From positions 1 through 64,000 of the forward strand of contig NZ_BMQL01000001.1 of assembly GCF_014648095.1 (NCBI RefSeq): a DNA stretch of 64,000 bases, read 5' to 3'. Shown here one piece after another: positions 49,888 through 59,173 of the stretch (positions are counted from its first letter, which is position 1; every line of letters begins with the position of its first letter). The notes below the pieces were generated by a model. The model was not told the DNA's origin and made no database searches. It saw nothing but the letters and a program-made list of their open reading frames with translations. The translations under genes were made by a program, and so were the position numbers. The DNA comes from Deinococcus ruber. Lineage in GTDB: Bacteria; Deinococcota; Deinococci; Deinococcales; Deinococcaceae.

Positions 49888-51345
49888 CTATTGCAGTGCT
49901 CGGTCAATCCGCGCCAGCACGCGCTCTTTGCCCATCGCTTCCAGCATCTCGAACATGCCGGGGCTTTCGCTGGTGCCCGCGACGGCGGCGCGGAGGGGCT
50001 GCATCACCTTGCCGGGTTTCAGGCCCAGGCGTTCGGCCAGGGCACGCAGGACAGCGTCGGTGGTGTCGTGGGCGAAATCGGGCAGTGCTTCCAGCGCGGC
50101 GCGTACCTGCGGCAACAGCTCGCGCCCGTCTTCGATGAGTTTCTGCGCCTTGTCGGTCACGGCGTAGGCTTCGCTGAAAAAATACGGCGTCTTTTCCCAG
50201 AATTCGGCCAACGTCTCGAAGCGCGGCAGCATCATGGCGACCACCGCCTGAAAATACGCATCGTTCGGCACGGCGGGAGCGCTGGCGTACTCGGCGCTGA
50301 AGGCCTGAAGGCGGGCCGCCACCACGTCCGGGGTCAGCACCTCGCGGATGTACTTGCCGTTCAGCCATTTCAGCTTGGTCACGTCGAAGGTGCTGCCGCC
50401 CAGGCTGACGCGCTCCCAGGTGAAGTGCTGCACCATGTCGGCGGGGCTGAAGACCTCTTCCCCATTCGGCATGCTCCAGCCCATCATGCCCAGGTAATTC
50501 AGCAGGGCTTCCGGCAAAATGCCCATGCGCCGGAAATCCTCGACGCTGGGATCGCCCCGGCGCTTGCTGTACTTCTTGCCGCCCGCGCTCAGCAGCCAGG
50601 GGGTGTGAATCCATTCGGGTTCGGCCCAGCCCAGCCCCGCCAGAATCAGTTTGTGAATGGGCGTGCTGGTCAGCCACTCCTCGGCACGGATGACGTGTGT
50701 GACGTTCATCAGGTGATCGTCCACCATCGCCGCGAGGTGATACGTGGGAAAGCCGTCGCGCTTGAGCAGCACCTTGTCATCGAGGTCGGCATTCTGAAAC
50801 ACCACGTCGCCGCGCAGCCGGTCGCGCACCACCGTTTCGCCCTCCAGCGGGGCAGCCAGCCGGATCACGAACGCTTCTCCCGCCGCCGCCCGCCGGTCAG
50901 ATTCCTCGCGGGAGAGGGCGCGGTCACGGCGGTCATAGCCCAGATAGCTGTCCTTGCGGGCCTCGGCAGCCTTGCGGCGTTCGTCGAGTTCCTCCGGCGT
51001 GTCGAAGGCCCGGTATGCCGCGCCGCTCTCCAGCAGTTGCTCGGCGTACTGGCGGTGCATTCCCGCACGCTGCGACTGGGTATAAGGGCCGAATTCGTCT
51101 TCCCGGCGCGGGCTGGCATCTGGCTTGATGCCGTTCCAGGCCCCTGCCAGCCAGTCGAGCATATCGAGGATGCGGCCTTCCGACGTGGCATTGTAGCGAT
51201 TTCTATCGGTGTCTTCGAGGCGAACAATGAACTTTCCGCTGTGCTGGCGGGCAAACACCGAGTTGTAAAGCGCCTGATACGCGGTGCCCACGTGTGGGTC
51301 TCCGGTCGGGCTGGGGGCGATACGGGTCACGACTGGCTGAGACAT
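49888..51345 (-). CDS. gltX: Glutamyl-tRNA synthetase
   Basis: 485 residues, class I. HIGH-type motif APSPTGDPHVGTAYQAL, FIVRLEDTDRNRY, THVIRAEEWLTSTPIH and the KMSKS-type loop GGKKYSKRRGD; a helical anticodon-binding domain fills 330-485. Whether it also charges tRNA-Gln cannot be judged by eye. ATG 51345 has TATCCT 7 bases upstream; a longer frame to 51741 runs over the divergent pterin dehydratase and is discarded. Divergent starts are 36 bases apart. Confidence 0.95.
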   Translation of the reverse strand: MSQPVVTRIAPSPTGDPHVGTAYQALYNSVFARQHSGKFIVRLEDTDRNRYNATSEGRILDMLDWLAGAWNGIKPDASPRREDEFGPYTQSQRAGMHRQYAEQLLESGAAYRAFDTPEELDERRKAAEARKDSYLGYDRRDRALSREESDRRAAAGEAFVIRLAAPLEGETVVRDRLRGDVVFQNADLDDKVLLKRDGFPTYHLAAMVDDHLMNVTHVIRAEEWLTSTPIHKLILAGLGWAEPEWIHTPWLLSAGGKKYSKRRGDPSVEDFRRMGILPEALLNYLGMMGWSMPNGEEVFSPADMVQHFTWERVSLGGSTFDVTKLKWLNGKYIREVLTPDVVAARLQAFSAEYASAPAVPNDAYFQAVVAMMLPRFETLAEFWEKTPYFFSEAYAVTDKAQKLIEDGRELLPQVRAALEALPDFAHDTTDAVLRALAERLGLKPGKVMQPLRAAVAGTSESPGMFEMLEAMGKERVLARIDRALQ

Positions 51346-51381
51346 AGCTGTCAGGATACCCGCTTCGGGTACTCTGCCTGT

Positions 51382-51738
51382 ATGACCCACGACGAAGCGC
51401 CGCACGCCGCCGACACCCAGCAGGAACCGCAGCGCCAACCCGAGCCGACAAAAGCTGCCGCTGGCCCGGTCAGACTGAGTGCCGAACAGGTGCACAAGCA
51501 GCTGCCGCAGGGGTGGCAGGGCGACGAGACGAGCATCTGGCGCGACTTCTCGTTCGAGCATTATCTGGACGGCGTGCGCTTTGCCGAGCGGGTCGGGCAG
51601 CAGGCACAGCAGGCGAACCACCACCCCGACATCCTGATCTCGTATGGCAAGGTGCGCGTGACGTATAGCACGCACGACGCAGGCGGTGTGACAGCGCTCG
51701 ATCTGGAAGAGGCCGCGAGCATCATTGATCTGAAATAA
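51382..51738 (+). CDS. phhB: Pterin-4a-carbinolamine dehydratase
   Basis: 118 residues: a disordered acidic/Gln-rich N-terminal tail (1-30), then the PCD fold with the catalytic His cluster in QQANHHPDILISYGKVRVTY (split) and STHDAGGVTALD. Recycles the oxidised pterin cofactor of aromatic amino acid hydroxylases, or acts in pterin metabolism generally. No hydroxylase is in the window; KynB, another aromatic amino acid gene, is 1 kb on. ATG 51382 with TACTCT 6 bases upstream. Confidence 0.9.
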   Translation: MTHDEAPHAADTQQEPQRQPEPTKAAAGPVRLSAEQVHKQLPQGWQGDETSIWRDFSFEHYLDGVRFAERVGQQAQQANHHPDILISYGKVRVTYSTHDAGGVTALDLEEAASIIDLK

Positions 51739-51834
51739 CACTCAGTCCAGCACAAATCCTTTTTGTTGGACTTACCACAATTTGATATCAGTCCATCAAA
51801 CCCTCACGTTCTATACGCTACCTTGCGCCTTACT

Positions 51835-52278
51835 GTGTCTCGATTCGACCCCGTTTTCAGCCGCCTCAGCAGCGACCTCCGTGAATACACCCTGCGCCTG
51901 ACCGTTCAGAGCGCCGAACTCGACGAACTGGGCCATGTGAACAACGTGGTGTATGTCGACTGGATCGAACAGGTGGCCCGCGCCCATGCCGAAGCGGTGG
52001 GCGCGGGGTTTGTGCAGATGTCGCAGATGGGCGTGGTGGCAGTCGTTCGCAAGCACAGCGTGCACTATCACCGTCCGGCGCTGCTGGGCGATGATGTCGA
52101 GCTGCACACCCGCATTGCCGAAGGTCTGGGCCTGCGGGCGGTGCGCGTCAACCGCATCACGCACGCCCAGAGCGGCGAACTGCTGGCCGACGGCAGCACC
52201 GAATGGGTCTGGGTCAATCCGCAGACCGGAAGGCCCAAGCGCCCGCCACAGGAACTGCTGGAGAAATTCGGGTTCTGA
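51835..52278 (+). CDS. Acyl-CoA thioesterase, hotdog fold
   Basis: About 147 residues of the 4-hydroxybenzoyl-CoA thioesterase/YbgC group: TVQSAELDELGHVNNVVYVDW carries the Asp and HVNN signature (split here as ELDELGHVNN), followed by HSVHYHRPALLGDDVELHT (split). Hydrolyses acyl- or aryl-CoA. The start is uncertain: GTG 51835 is nearest to the conserved domain, TTG 51823 and a longer frame from 51763 are alternatives; no ribosome-binding site decides. Confidence 0.82.
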   Translation: MSRFDPVFSRLSSDLREYTLRLTVQSAELDELGHVNNVVYVDWIEQVARAHAEAVGAGFVQMSQMGVVAVVRKHSVHYHRPALLGDDVELHTRIAEGLGLRAVRVNRITHAQSGELLADGSTEWVWVNPQTGRPKRPPQELLEKFGF

Positions 52279-52338
52279 GGGGCTATGGGCCGTGAGCTCT
52301 GAGCCACAGCCAACGCTTCTTGCTAGCCGTCGACTTTC

Positions 52339-52382
52339 CAGCCCCTCTTCAGGGGGGCCGCCGCGTCAGCGGCTGGGGGGTG
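52339..52382 (-). repeat. Dispersed 45-bp GC-rich repeat, copy 2
   Basis: Inverted copy (44 bases, one C fewer) of 15464-15508, lying in the 215-base gap between the thioesterase gene and kynB. The rest of the gap (52383-52493) is GC-rich with no recognised feature. Confidence 0.9.
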
Positions 52383-52493
52383 AGGCGTGGCGTCCTCATG
52401 GGCGTCCCCGCCTGATGACGGGGGCCCCTGTTCACGACGACATGAGCGCAGCGAGTCTCTGTAGCTCAGAGCTTATAGCCCATAGCCCCCAGC

Positions 52494-53111
52494 TCATTGC
52501 TCGATCAGCACCGCCCGCGCCGGAGTGCCGTCCACGCCCGCCAGCGGCAGCGGCAGGCACACGAGCTGATACGTGCCGGGCGTCACGTCTGTAAGCTTCA
52601 GCCCTTCCACGATGTACAGGCCACTTTCCCAGAAGGCGCGGTGCCCATCGAGGGTCTTGCTGGTCAGCGGATCGACGCTGGGCGCATCGGTGCCGATCAG
52701 CCGCACGCCCAGTTCTGCGGCGCGGTGGACGAAGGCCGGAGACAGCGCGGCGAAATCTTCGGGAAAGGTGGCCCAGTGCGCGGGCTGCCCGGTGTACAGC
52801 AGCAGGCGCTCGGGCAGGCTGTCGAGGCCGTCCAGCACTTCCGGCGGCACCGGGCTGTATCCGCGCACGTCGAGCACCAGACACGGGCCGATGTACAGTT
52901 CAAGCGGCACCTCGTCGAGCTTGATACCGGCGTCGGCGTAGTGCCAGGGCGCATCGACGTGGGTGCCGGTGTGGGTGGACGTGGACAGCACCCCGGTATT
53001 CACCGTGTCGCCCTGCGCGATGCGGGCAGCGGGCGTGACGGTGAACGGAGCGTCGCCGGGCCAGTTGGGATGACCGGGGGTCAGCAGCCGCGAAATGTCG
53101 TGAATGACCAT
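52494..53111 (-). CDS. kynB: Kynurenine formamidase / metal-dependent cyclase family
   Basis: Hydrolyses N-formylkynurenine in tryptophan breakdown. 205 residues with the zinc motif STHTGTHVDAPWHY, preceded by ISRLLTPGHPNWPGD and followed by RLIGTDAPSVDP and GVDGTPARAVL, all matching bacterial KynB. Other cyclase-family roles are possible. ATG 53111 has TAAGCT 6 bases upstream. It shares a 35-base divergent promoter space with the PIG-L gene. No kynA or kynU is in the window. Confidence 0.88.
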   Translation of the reverse strand: MVIHDISRLLTPGHPNWPGDAPFTVTPAARIAQGDTVNTGVLSTSTHTGTHVDAPWHYADAGIKLDEVPLELYIGPCLVLDVRGYSPVPPEVLDGLDSLPERLLLYTGQPAHWATFPEDFAALSPAFVHRAAELGVRLIGTDAPSVDPLTSKTLDGHRAFWESGLYIVEGLKLTDVTPGTYQLVCLPLPLAGVDGTPARAVLIEQ

Positions 53112-53146
53112 GCAGCAAGCTTACCCCGCTGCCGTAGACTGCACCC
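53112..53146. promoter_or_regulatory. Divergent leaderless promoter pair kynB / PIG-L gene
   Basis: Leftward -10 TAAGCT (forward 53118-53123) and rightward -10 TAGACT (53135-53140) each stand 6 bases from an ATG, in a 35-base gap. Confidence 0.65.
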
Positions 53147-54049
53147 ATGCCCGATCCACGCCACTCACCGAGCAGCATCAACGCCACCGATACCGAAACG
53201 CCCGAAACGCCCTTCGGGTACCGCCACGACTATCCGCCGACCCTGCTGGCGGTCTTTGCCCACCCCGACGACGAAGCCTTCAGCGTGGGCGGCACGCTGG
53301 CGCACTACGCCGAAAAGGGCGTGCGCGTGGTACTGGTATGCGCCACACGCGGCGAAGCAGGCAAGATCACCGATCCCAGCATGACCGTGACCGACCTGGG
53401 GGCGCAGCGCGAGCAGGAACTCAGAAACGCCTGCGACGCGCTGGGCATTCCCGCCCCGATCTTTCTGGATTACCACGACTCGGGCCGCGCCGAGCGGGTA
53501 CGCCACGATGACCCCCTGGCCCTGATGAACGTGGACGTGTTCGAGCTGGAAACCAAGATTCGCGCCATCATCGAGGAAGTGCAGCCGCAGATCATCGTGA
53601 CCTTCGACCCGCACGGCGGATACGGGCACATCGACCACCTCCAGGTACACCGCGCCACCAGCGCCGCTTTTTTCTCGACCGGACACCTGCCAAAGCCCCC
53701 GCAGCGGCTGTATTTCACGGCACTGACGCACGCGGTGGCCGAGCAGATCGGCAGATTCGGCAACGACCTCGACCCGACGGTCTACGGCGTGAGCGACAAG
53801 TCGGTGGTGGTGCGAATGGACGTGGGCCGCTACACCGACCGCAAGAAAGCTGCGCTGGCCGCACACGGCACCCAGATGGGGCCAGAAAGCCGCATGGGGC
53901 AGATGCCGCCCGAACAGCGCGAGGCGATGGAACGCGTCTTCCTGGGAGGCGAGAATTTCAGCCTGGGGGGCAGCCGCGCTTCGGTGCCGCGCTATCCGCT
54001 GGGAGGACTGTTCGACGGCGTTGATTTCGTGATGTACGTTGACGACTGA
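53147..54049 (+). CDS. PIG-L/LmbE-family deacetylase
   Basis: 300 residues. Zinc motif AVFAHPDDEAFSVGG, third His in GGYGHIDHLQVHRA, and a Thr-rich CATRGEAGKITDP segment as in GlcNAc-type N-deacetylases. In Deinococcus, which makes bacillithiol, such enzymes include the BshB step and S-conjugate amidases, so a thiol-related role is possible; not proven. The first 25 residues are a variable tail. ATG 53147 with TAGACT 6 bases upstream. Confidence 0.9.
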   Translation: MPDPRHSPSSINATDTETPETPFGYRHDYPPTLLAVFAHPDDEAFSVGGTLAHYAEKGVRVVLVCATRGEAGKITDPSMTVTDLGAQREQELRNACDALGIPAPIFLDYHDSGRAERVRHDDPLALMNVDVFELETKIRAIIEEVQPQIIVTFDPHGGYGHIDHLQVHRATSAAFFSTGHLPKPPQRLYFTALTHAVAEQIGRFGNDLDPTVYGVSDKSVVVRMDVGRYTDRKKAALAAHGTQMGPESRMGQMPPEQREAMERVFLGGENFSLGGSRASVPRYPLGGLFDGVDFVMYVDD

Positions 54050-54112
54050 AGCGTGGCCCCTGAACTGAATGGCCGCGTGCCACACTTCACCTTCGCCCGG
54101 TAAACTGAGCGC

Positions 54113-54778
54113 ATGACACGTTTGAAAGGAACTCAACAAAATAGGGCGATCCTGGTCATCGGAACGCTCGTGGCAGTCATCCTGATCGTCGCGGTGGTGC
54201 TGTTCTCGTCGAAGAGTGCGTCTGGCAGCAGCGGTAGCAAGTCGTTCGATCTCAGCGGTCAGCCGCTGCTGGGGCAGGCGTCGGCCCCGGTCACGATGGT
54301 GGTCTTCGAGGACTTCAAGTGCCCGAACTGCAAGAACTTCGAAGACAACACCATGCCCACCATTCAGAGCAAGTACATCGACACCGGCAAGGTCAAGATG
54401 TACAAACTCAACTTCCCCTTTATCGGCCCAGACTCGACCACCGCCGCCGAGGCCGCCGAGTGCGCGTACGTGCAGAAGGGCGACGCCGGGTACAACAGCT
54501 TCGCCACGCTGCTGTTCCGCGCACAGGGCGAGGAAACGACCCAGTGGGCCACCAAGGACAAGATGTACGAACTGGCAGGCTACGTAGACGGGCTGGACGC
54601 CGCCAAGTTCAAGACCTGCCTGGACAGCGAGGCCACCAAGGGACAGGTCGATGCCGACAAGGCGCAGGCCACCAAGGCGGGCGTGAACGCGACCCCCAGC
54701 GTCTTTATCAACGGCACGCTGGCGAGCGACTACTCGGCGGGCACGGTGAGTGCCGCCATCGACCAGGCCAGCAAGTAA
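54113..54778 (+). CDS. DsbA-like thiol-disulphide oxidoreductase, membrane-anchored
   Basis: 221 residues: one N-terminal membrane helix ([20 protein letters not shown]), a Ser/Gly linker, then a thioredoxin fold with CPNC in [15 protein letters not shown] and the cis-Pro loop [12 protein letters not shown]. Forms disulphides in exported proteins. A further Cys pair (ECAYV, TCLDS) is present. ATG 54113 with TAAACT 6 bases upstream. Coupled to a DsbB-type gene one base after its stop. Confidence 0.92.
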   Translation: MTRLKGTQQNRAILVIGTLVAVILIVAVVLFSSKSASGSSGSKSFDLSGQPLLGQASAPVTMVVFEDFKCPNCKNFEDNTMPTIQSKYIDTGKVKMYKLNFPFIGPDSTTAAEAAECAYVQKGDAGYNSFATLLFRAQGEETTQWATKDKMYELAGYVDGLDAAKFKTCLDSEATKGQVDADKAQATKAGVNATPSVFINGTLASDYSAGTVSAAIDQASK

Positions 54779-54779
54779 C

Positions 54780-55217
54780 GTGAGCCGTGAAAATCGCCTG
54801 TATCTGGCGTGGCTGACCGCCCTGGTCGCCACGCTGGGAAGTCTGTATTTCAGCGAGATTCGCGGGTACATCCCGTGCGTGCTGTGCTGGTTTCAGCGTA
54901 TCTGCATGTATCCGCTGGTGGTGGTGCTGGGTGTCGCGGCCTTCCGGGGCGAGACGGGCGGGCGCGGCTATGCCCTGCCGCTGGCGGTCATCGGCTGGTG
55001 CGTGGCACTGACGCAGAATCTGGAAATCTGGGGCGTCATCAAGACGCTCAAGATCTGCTCGGTGGGTCAGACACAGGCGGGCTGCGACGTGAAGTGGCCG
55101 ATCTTCGGAGACGCCGCCGCTGCCGTGTCCAACGTCATCACCATTCCGCTGCTCAGCCTGATCGCCTTCAGCATCGTGATCGCGCTGCTGAGCTGGCGCA
55201 GACAGCTGGTGCTGTAG
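54780..55217 (+). CDS. DsbB/BdbC-type quinone-dependent oxidoreductase
   Basis: 145 residues, four membrane helices. The first external loop has [15 protein letters not shown] (redox CxxC), the second a Cys pair in [14 protein letters not shown]. Reoxidises the DsbA-like partner using quinone. It begins at GTG 54780, one base after the DsbA stop, so the two form a two-gene operon ending in a strong terminator. Arrangement and size match BdbC/BdbD pairs. Confidence 0.92.
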   Translation: MSRENRLYLAWLTALVATLGSLYFSEIRGYIPCVLCWFQRICMYPLVVVLGVAAFRGETGGRGYALPLAVIGWCVALTQNLEIWGVIKTLKICSVGQTQAGCDVKWPIFGDAAAAVSNVITIPLLSLIAFSIVIALLSWRRQLVL

Positions 55218-55234
55218 CACGGAGAGACAACGAG

Positions 55235-55272
55235 CAGCGCCCCGCCTAGAAATTCCGGCGGGGCGCTGTTTG
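55235..55272 (+). terminator. Terminator of the dsb-type operon
   Basis: CAGCGCCCCGCC (55235-55246) pairs with GGCGGGGCGCTG (55257-55268), then TTTGTT. Confidence 0.9.
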
Positions 55273-55321
55273 TTGGTGGCTTGTGGAAGCTGTTCCTACA
55301 CGCCACGCGCCACAAGCTCAT

Positions 55322-56179
55322 TCACCTGTTCGCCTTCAGAAAGGTCAGAACGTCCTGACGGGTGCTGCCGAGGAAGGTGAGCGAGCGGGCCAGCGATCCG
55401 GCGATGGTGTAGTGGTCGAGGTTTGGCAACACCGTGAAGGTGAGCGGGATTTTCATGGCGTCGAGCGCGGCTTTCATGCGCTCTCCGTTCTGTGCGCCCA
55501 CCACCTGATCGTTGGCGGCTACCAGCAGCAGATGAGGCGGCGCGTCGGCCCGGACGTGGTTGGCGGGCATCACGTCTGCCGGGTCGCTGCCTGCCGGAAA
55601 GGCACTCTCGGTTCCCTGACCCCGGTAATCGTAGCTGTACGGCCCGGCCACCCCGATCACGCCATGAACCGCGCTGATCGGCACGCCCGCCTCGGTCAGC
55701 CAGCGGGCGTTATCCACCACTTCCACCGCATTGAAAGCCCCGGCAGAGTGCCCCATCACGAACAGATCATCGGGATTGCCGCCGTACTCCGCAGCGTGCG
55801 TCCTCAGCCATTTCAGCGCCTGGGCCGCGTCCTGGATGTACGCCGGGTACGGATTCTTGGGCGCGAGGCGGTAACTCATGACGCCCACCACATAGCCTTC
55901 GCGCGCAAAGCTCTCGCCCACGAATTTGTAATCGTCCTTGCTGCCGCCCGTCCACGAGCCGCCGTGAATGAACAGCAGGATCGGTGCATTCTGGGCCGAC
56001 ACCGGCTGATATACGTCCAGCACATTGCGCGGGTCGGGGCCGTAGGCGTGGTCGCGGGTGATGGTCAGATCGTTGGTCGCCACGACCGCATTGAGCGCGA
56101 CCAGCGGAGAACACGCGGCGAAGGCGATGAGGCCGCCCAGCGCTAGAAAGGGAATCAACAGACGCTTTTTCAGCTTCAT
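55322..56179 (-). CDS. Alpha/beta-hydrolase lipoprotein (carboxylesterase-like)
   Basis: 285 residues. Lipoprotein signal with lipobox FAAC ([20 protein letters not shown] before it). Catalytic features of the BD-FAE/HSL-type esterases: oxyanion [12 protein letters not shown], nucleophile GHSAGAFNA, Asp near [13 protein letters not shown] and His in NLDHYTIA. Exported esterase with unknown substrate. ATG 56179 begins the signal peptide; TACGCT lies 8 bases upstream. The longer frame to 56272 is Arg-rich and overlaps promoter sequence. Confidence 0.88.
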   Translation of the reverse strand: MKLKKRLLIPFLALGGLIAFAACSPLVALNAVVATNDLTITRDHAYGPDPRNVLDVYQPVSAQNAPILLFIHGGSWTGGSKDDYKFVGESFAREGYVVGVMSYRLAPKNPYPAYIQDAAQALKWLRTHAAEYGGNPDDLFVMGHSAGAFNAVEVVDNARWLTEAGVPISAVHGVIGVAGPYSYDYRGQGTESAFPAGSDPADVMPANHVRADAPPHLLLVAANDQVVGAQNGERMKAALDAMKIPLTFTVLPNLDHYTIAGSLARSLTFLGSTRQDVLTFLKANR

Positions 56180-56297
56180 ATGGTCGGAGCGTAGCCCGTG
56201 ACGGCGGCGCAGATGGTGGGAAGAAGCGCAAGGCTCTCTGGGAGATACGCCGCAACGTCTTCCACTCTGCACCCACGAAGTTGTCTATACTCCGTCC

Positions 56298-57017
56298 ATG
56301 AGTCTGCTCGATATGATCGGCCCCGTGATGATCGGGCCGAGCAGCAGCCACACCGCCGGAGCCTGCCGCATAGGTATGGTGGCGCGGGCGCTGCTCGGGT
56401 CGCCGCCCACATACGCTGCTATCGGCCTGCATGCCAGCTTCGCCAAGACCGGCAAGGGGCACGGCACCCACCTAGCCCTGGTTGCGGGGCTGCTGGGATT
56501 TGCGCCCGACGATGCCCGGCTGCCGCAGGCGATGCAGGAGGCGCAGGCGGCGGGGTTGGAAGTCGCGTTTCAGGATGTCGATCTGGGCGACGTTCACCCG
56601 AATACCGCGCAGCTCACCGTGACGGCCCAGGACGGCTCGCAGATCGTAATGACGGCGAGTTCGACGGGCGGCGGCGTGATCGACGTGATCCGCGTGAACG
56701 GCTTCCGGGTCAGCTTTTCCGGCGGCGCACCGACCCTGCTGCTGCGCTATCCCGACCATCTGGGCGTGATTGCCCGTGTCGCCACATTGATCGCCGCCGA
56801 CGGCGTGAACATCGCCGCTCTGGGCTGCACCCGCGAGAAACGCGGCGGCGCGGCCCTGCTGGTCATCGAACTCGATAGCCCGCTGAGTGACGCGGCCCTG
56901 GCGTTTTTTGGCGGCTGGCGGGAAGTGGAGTGGCTGAGAATGCTGCCCTCGGTCATGAGCAGCCCGGAACAGGGCGACGGACACGGCGTCCCGGTGACGG
57001 TGGGCACGACGGCGTAA
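56298..57017 (+). CDS. sdaAB: L-serine dehydratase, beta subunit
   Basis: 239 residues. N-terminal [21 protein letters not shown] is the family signature; the C-terminus (about 148-215; [20 protein letters not shown]) is an ACT domain that probably senses serine. Works with the iron-sulphur alpha subunit encoded 89 bases downstream to convert serine to pyruvate and ammonia. ATG 56298 with TATACT 6 bases upstream. Confidence 0.93.
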   Translation: MSLLDMIGPVMIGPSSSHTAGACRIGMVARALLGSPPTYAAIGLHASFAKTGKGHGTHLALVAGLLGFAPDDARLPQAMQEAQAAGLEVAFQDVDLGDVHPNTAQLTVTAQDGSQIVMTASSTGGGVIDVIRVNGFRVSFSGGAPTLLLRYPDHLGVIARVATLIAADGVNIAALGCTREKRGGAALLVIELDSPLSDAALAFFGGWREVEWLRMLPSVMSSPEQGDGHGVPVTVGTTA

Positions 57018-57106
57018 AGGCCAACAGCCTGAAGAACTCCTCAGCGCCTGCCCTTCCTGCCCACTGCTGGCTTCGTCATCTTCTCTGATCTTCCCCAAAG
57101 GAACCC

Positions 57107-57964
57107 ATGCCCCCAACCTTGAAACAACTGATGGACGCTCCCACTCCCGCTTCGGCGTGGGTGCTGGAGCAGGACTGCGCCGACAGCGGCCTTGAACAGG
57201 AGGCCGTTCAGGAGGCCATGCGCGGCAGAATTCGCGAGATGCGCGGCAGCATCGAGCGCGGGCTGGCGAGCGACGCCAAGAGCATCACCGGGATGGTTGG
57301 CTGGAATGCCAAAGGGCTGTGGGACGCGCCCGACGCCCTGCAATCACCACTGCTGAAGCGCGTGCAGGCGTATGCGATGGCCGTGAACGAGGAAAACGCC
57401 CGCATGGGCCGGATCGTGGCCGCGCCCACCGCTGGCAGTGCGGGCACCATTCCGGGGGCTTTGATCGGGGTGGCCGACCATCTGGGTCTGAGCGATGAGC
57501 AGCTCGTCATGCCGATGGTGCTGGCAGCGGGCGTGGGGCAGGCGATTTCGCGGCAGATGTTCATTTCCGGCGCGGCGGGCGGCTGTCAGGCCGAGATCGG
57601 GTCGAGTGCGGCGATGGCGGCGGCAGCGGTCACGGAACTGCTGGGCGGAAGCAGCCGCGCCTGCGTTCATGCCGCCAGCATGGCCCTGATGAACACCATC
57701 GGGCTGGTGTGCGATCCGGTGGGCGGCTTCGTGGAGGTGCCGTGTGTGAGTCGCAACGCGTTTTTTGCCGTTCATGCGGTGAGTGCGGCGCAACTGGCGC
57801 TGGCCCATCTGGAAAGCTTCATTCCGCCCGACGAGGTGGTGACGGCGATGGCGCAGGTGGGCCGCATGATGCCGCTGGAACTGCGCGAAACCGCTGAAGG
57901 AGGGCTGGCACAGACACCGACGGGGTTGCGGGTGACGGCGGCAATGGCCGAACGAAAGCCGTGA
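57107..57964 (+). CDS. sdaAA: L-serine dehydratase, iron-sulphur alpha subunit
   Basis: 285 residues. Three cluster-binding cysteines are visible in [26 protein letters not shown] and VPCVSRNAF, as expected for the oxygen-sensitive 4Fe-4S enzyme, plus [15 protein letters not shown] for substrate binding. The AAAGGAA ribosome-binding site 4 bases before ATG shows it is translated from the shared mRNA. Split alpha/beta subunits are the Gram-positive/Deinococcus type. Confidence 0.93.
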   Translation: MPPTLKQLMDAPTPASAWVLEQDCADSGLEQEAVQEAMRGRIREMRGSIERGLASDAKSITGMVGWNAKGLWDAPDALQSPLLKRVQAYAMAVNEENARMGRIVAAPTAGSAGTIPGALIGVADHLGLSDEQLVMPMVLAAGVGQAISRQMFISGAAGGCQAEIGSSAAMAAAAVTELLGGSSRACVHAASMALMNTIGLVCDPVGGFVEVPCVSRNAFFAVHAVSAAQLALAHLESFIPPDEVVTAMAQVGRMMPLELRETAEGGLAQTPTGLRVTAAMAERKP

Positions 57965-58095
57965 GCCGTTGACTGGAGCCGTCCAGGTTTCTCCACCACA
58001 TCTTTTGGCTCAGAGCCCACAGCCCAACTCCGTCCTTTCCGTTCCAGCCAAAATCTGCCCGCCCAGGTATGCTCCGGTGCGCTAGCATGGCGCTT

Positions 58096-59157
58096 ATGCG
58101 TATTCGCCTTGATCCCTGGCCCATCGACACTCAGGGCGGGCAACTTTCTCTGACACCTTTTGAATCCGGCGAGCTGATCGATGTCGAAACGCCGCGCTGG
58201 GCCGCCATCGCGCCGCGTGACGTGCCCAAGCGTCTGGAAACCGTGTACGTGGTCGACGGCAAACCGCGCATGGAAGCCCGGCTGCTGATCGAAGACGACG
58301 AGGGCAGCAGCAGCTTTGCCGGATACGGCGCGTTCGTGGTCGGCGCGGTCAAGCTGTGCCCGCACGGGTCGCGCCCCGCCGAGCTGGAAGACGTGCGGGC
58401 CAGCCGGATTCTGGCGCACGGGCCGGGCCTGAGCGTGCAGGCAGCGCGGCTCAGCCCCCGCCATCCTCAGACCGGAGCGCTGGAATACACGCCGTCCGGC
58501 TTTCAGGACGATCAGCCCACCGCGCCCGCCGCACACCTCCAGCAGCTGATGCTGCGGGCCGAGCAGGAACTGTCGCACGGGCTGGCGTCGCGGGTTCCGT
58601 TCGACGAGGACGACGACCGCGAGCGCCTGACCTCGCTGACCATTCAGGACGGCACGCTGCGCGGGCGCAACATGGGCGGCGCGGTGGTGGGCTGCGTCAA
58701 GACCATGCAGACCATGTATCTGCCGCCAGACCGCATCTCGCTACTGAGCGAACTGAAGCCCGGCGAACGCACCCCGATCCTGCATCTGAAATACGGCAAC
58801 AACCGCGTGACCCGCTTTACCTGGTATGTGCGGCTGTGCGAGGCTCCCGCGTACCTGCACCCGCTAGCAGGCGTGATGCGGCTCGAAATGTATGCCCCCG
58901 AGGAATCCGATTTCCTGCCACCCATCGTGCGGGCCGTGGCGAGCCTGAGCGGGCGGCTGCTGTGCAGGCTGGGCAGCGCCGCTCATAAAGACAGCCGTGC
59001 GCCGCAGAACCTGATTCCCACCGCCGCGCTGGAACAGGCCATGAGCCGCAGCATGGGCGACGCGAGGCTGGTCGAGCGGCGCATCAGAACGCACATCATG
59101 CGCGAGATGAACGTGCCCGCCGAAGATCTGCGCGGCGCGGCCTGGAGTCTGAACTGA
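58096..59157 (+). CDS. nurA: NurA 5'-3' nuclease
   Basis: DNA end-processing nuclease that works with the HerA translocase. 353 residues. NurA motif I Asp lies in [42 protein letters not shown] and a C-terminal [10 protein letters not shown] are further conserved parts. In D. radiodurans nurA and herA are adjacent and act in recombinational repair. ATG 58096 is favoured: TAGCAT is 7 bases upstream, whereas ATG 58087 lies within that box. herA follows within 17 bases. Confidence 0.9.
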   Translation: MRIRLDPWPIDTQGGQLSLTPFESGELIDVETPRWAAIAPRDVPKRLETVYVVDGKPRMEARLLIEDDEGSSSFAGYGAFVVGAVKLCPHGSRPAELEDVRASRILAHGPGLSVQAARLSPRHPQTGALEYTPSGFQDDQPTAPAAHLQQLMLRAEQELSHGLASRVPFDEDDDRERLTSLTIQDGTLRGRNMGGAVVGCVKTMQTMYLPPDRISLLSELKPGERTPILHLKYGNNRVTRFTWYVRLCEAPAYLHPLAGVMRLEMYAPEESDFLPPIVRAVASLSGRLLCRLGSAAHKDSRAPQNLIPTAALEQAMSRSMGDARLVERRIRTHIMREMNVPAEDLRGAAWSLN

Positions 59158-59173
59158 TATGGAGTCTGAACGG

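Noticed and set aside
52440..52493. tRNA-like words (TAGCTCAGAGC) upstream of kynB
   Set aside because: No acceptor stem, anticodon arm or T-loop can be formed around them.
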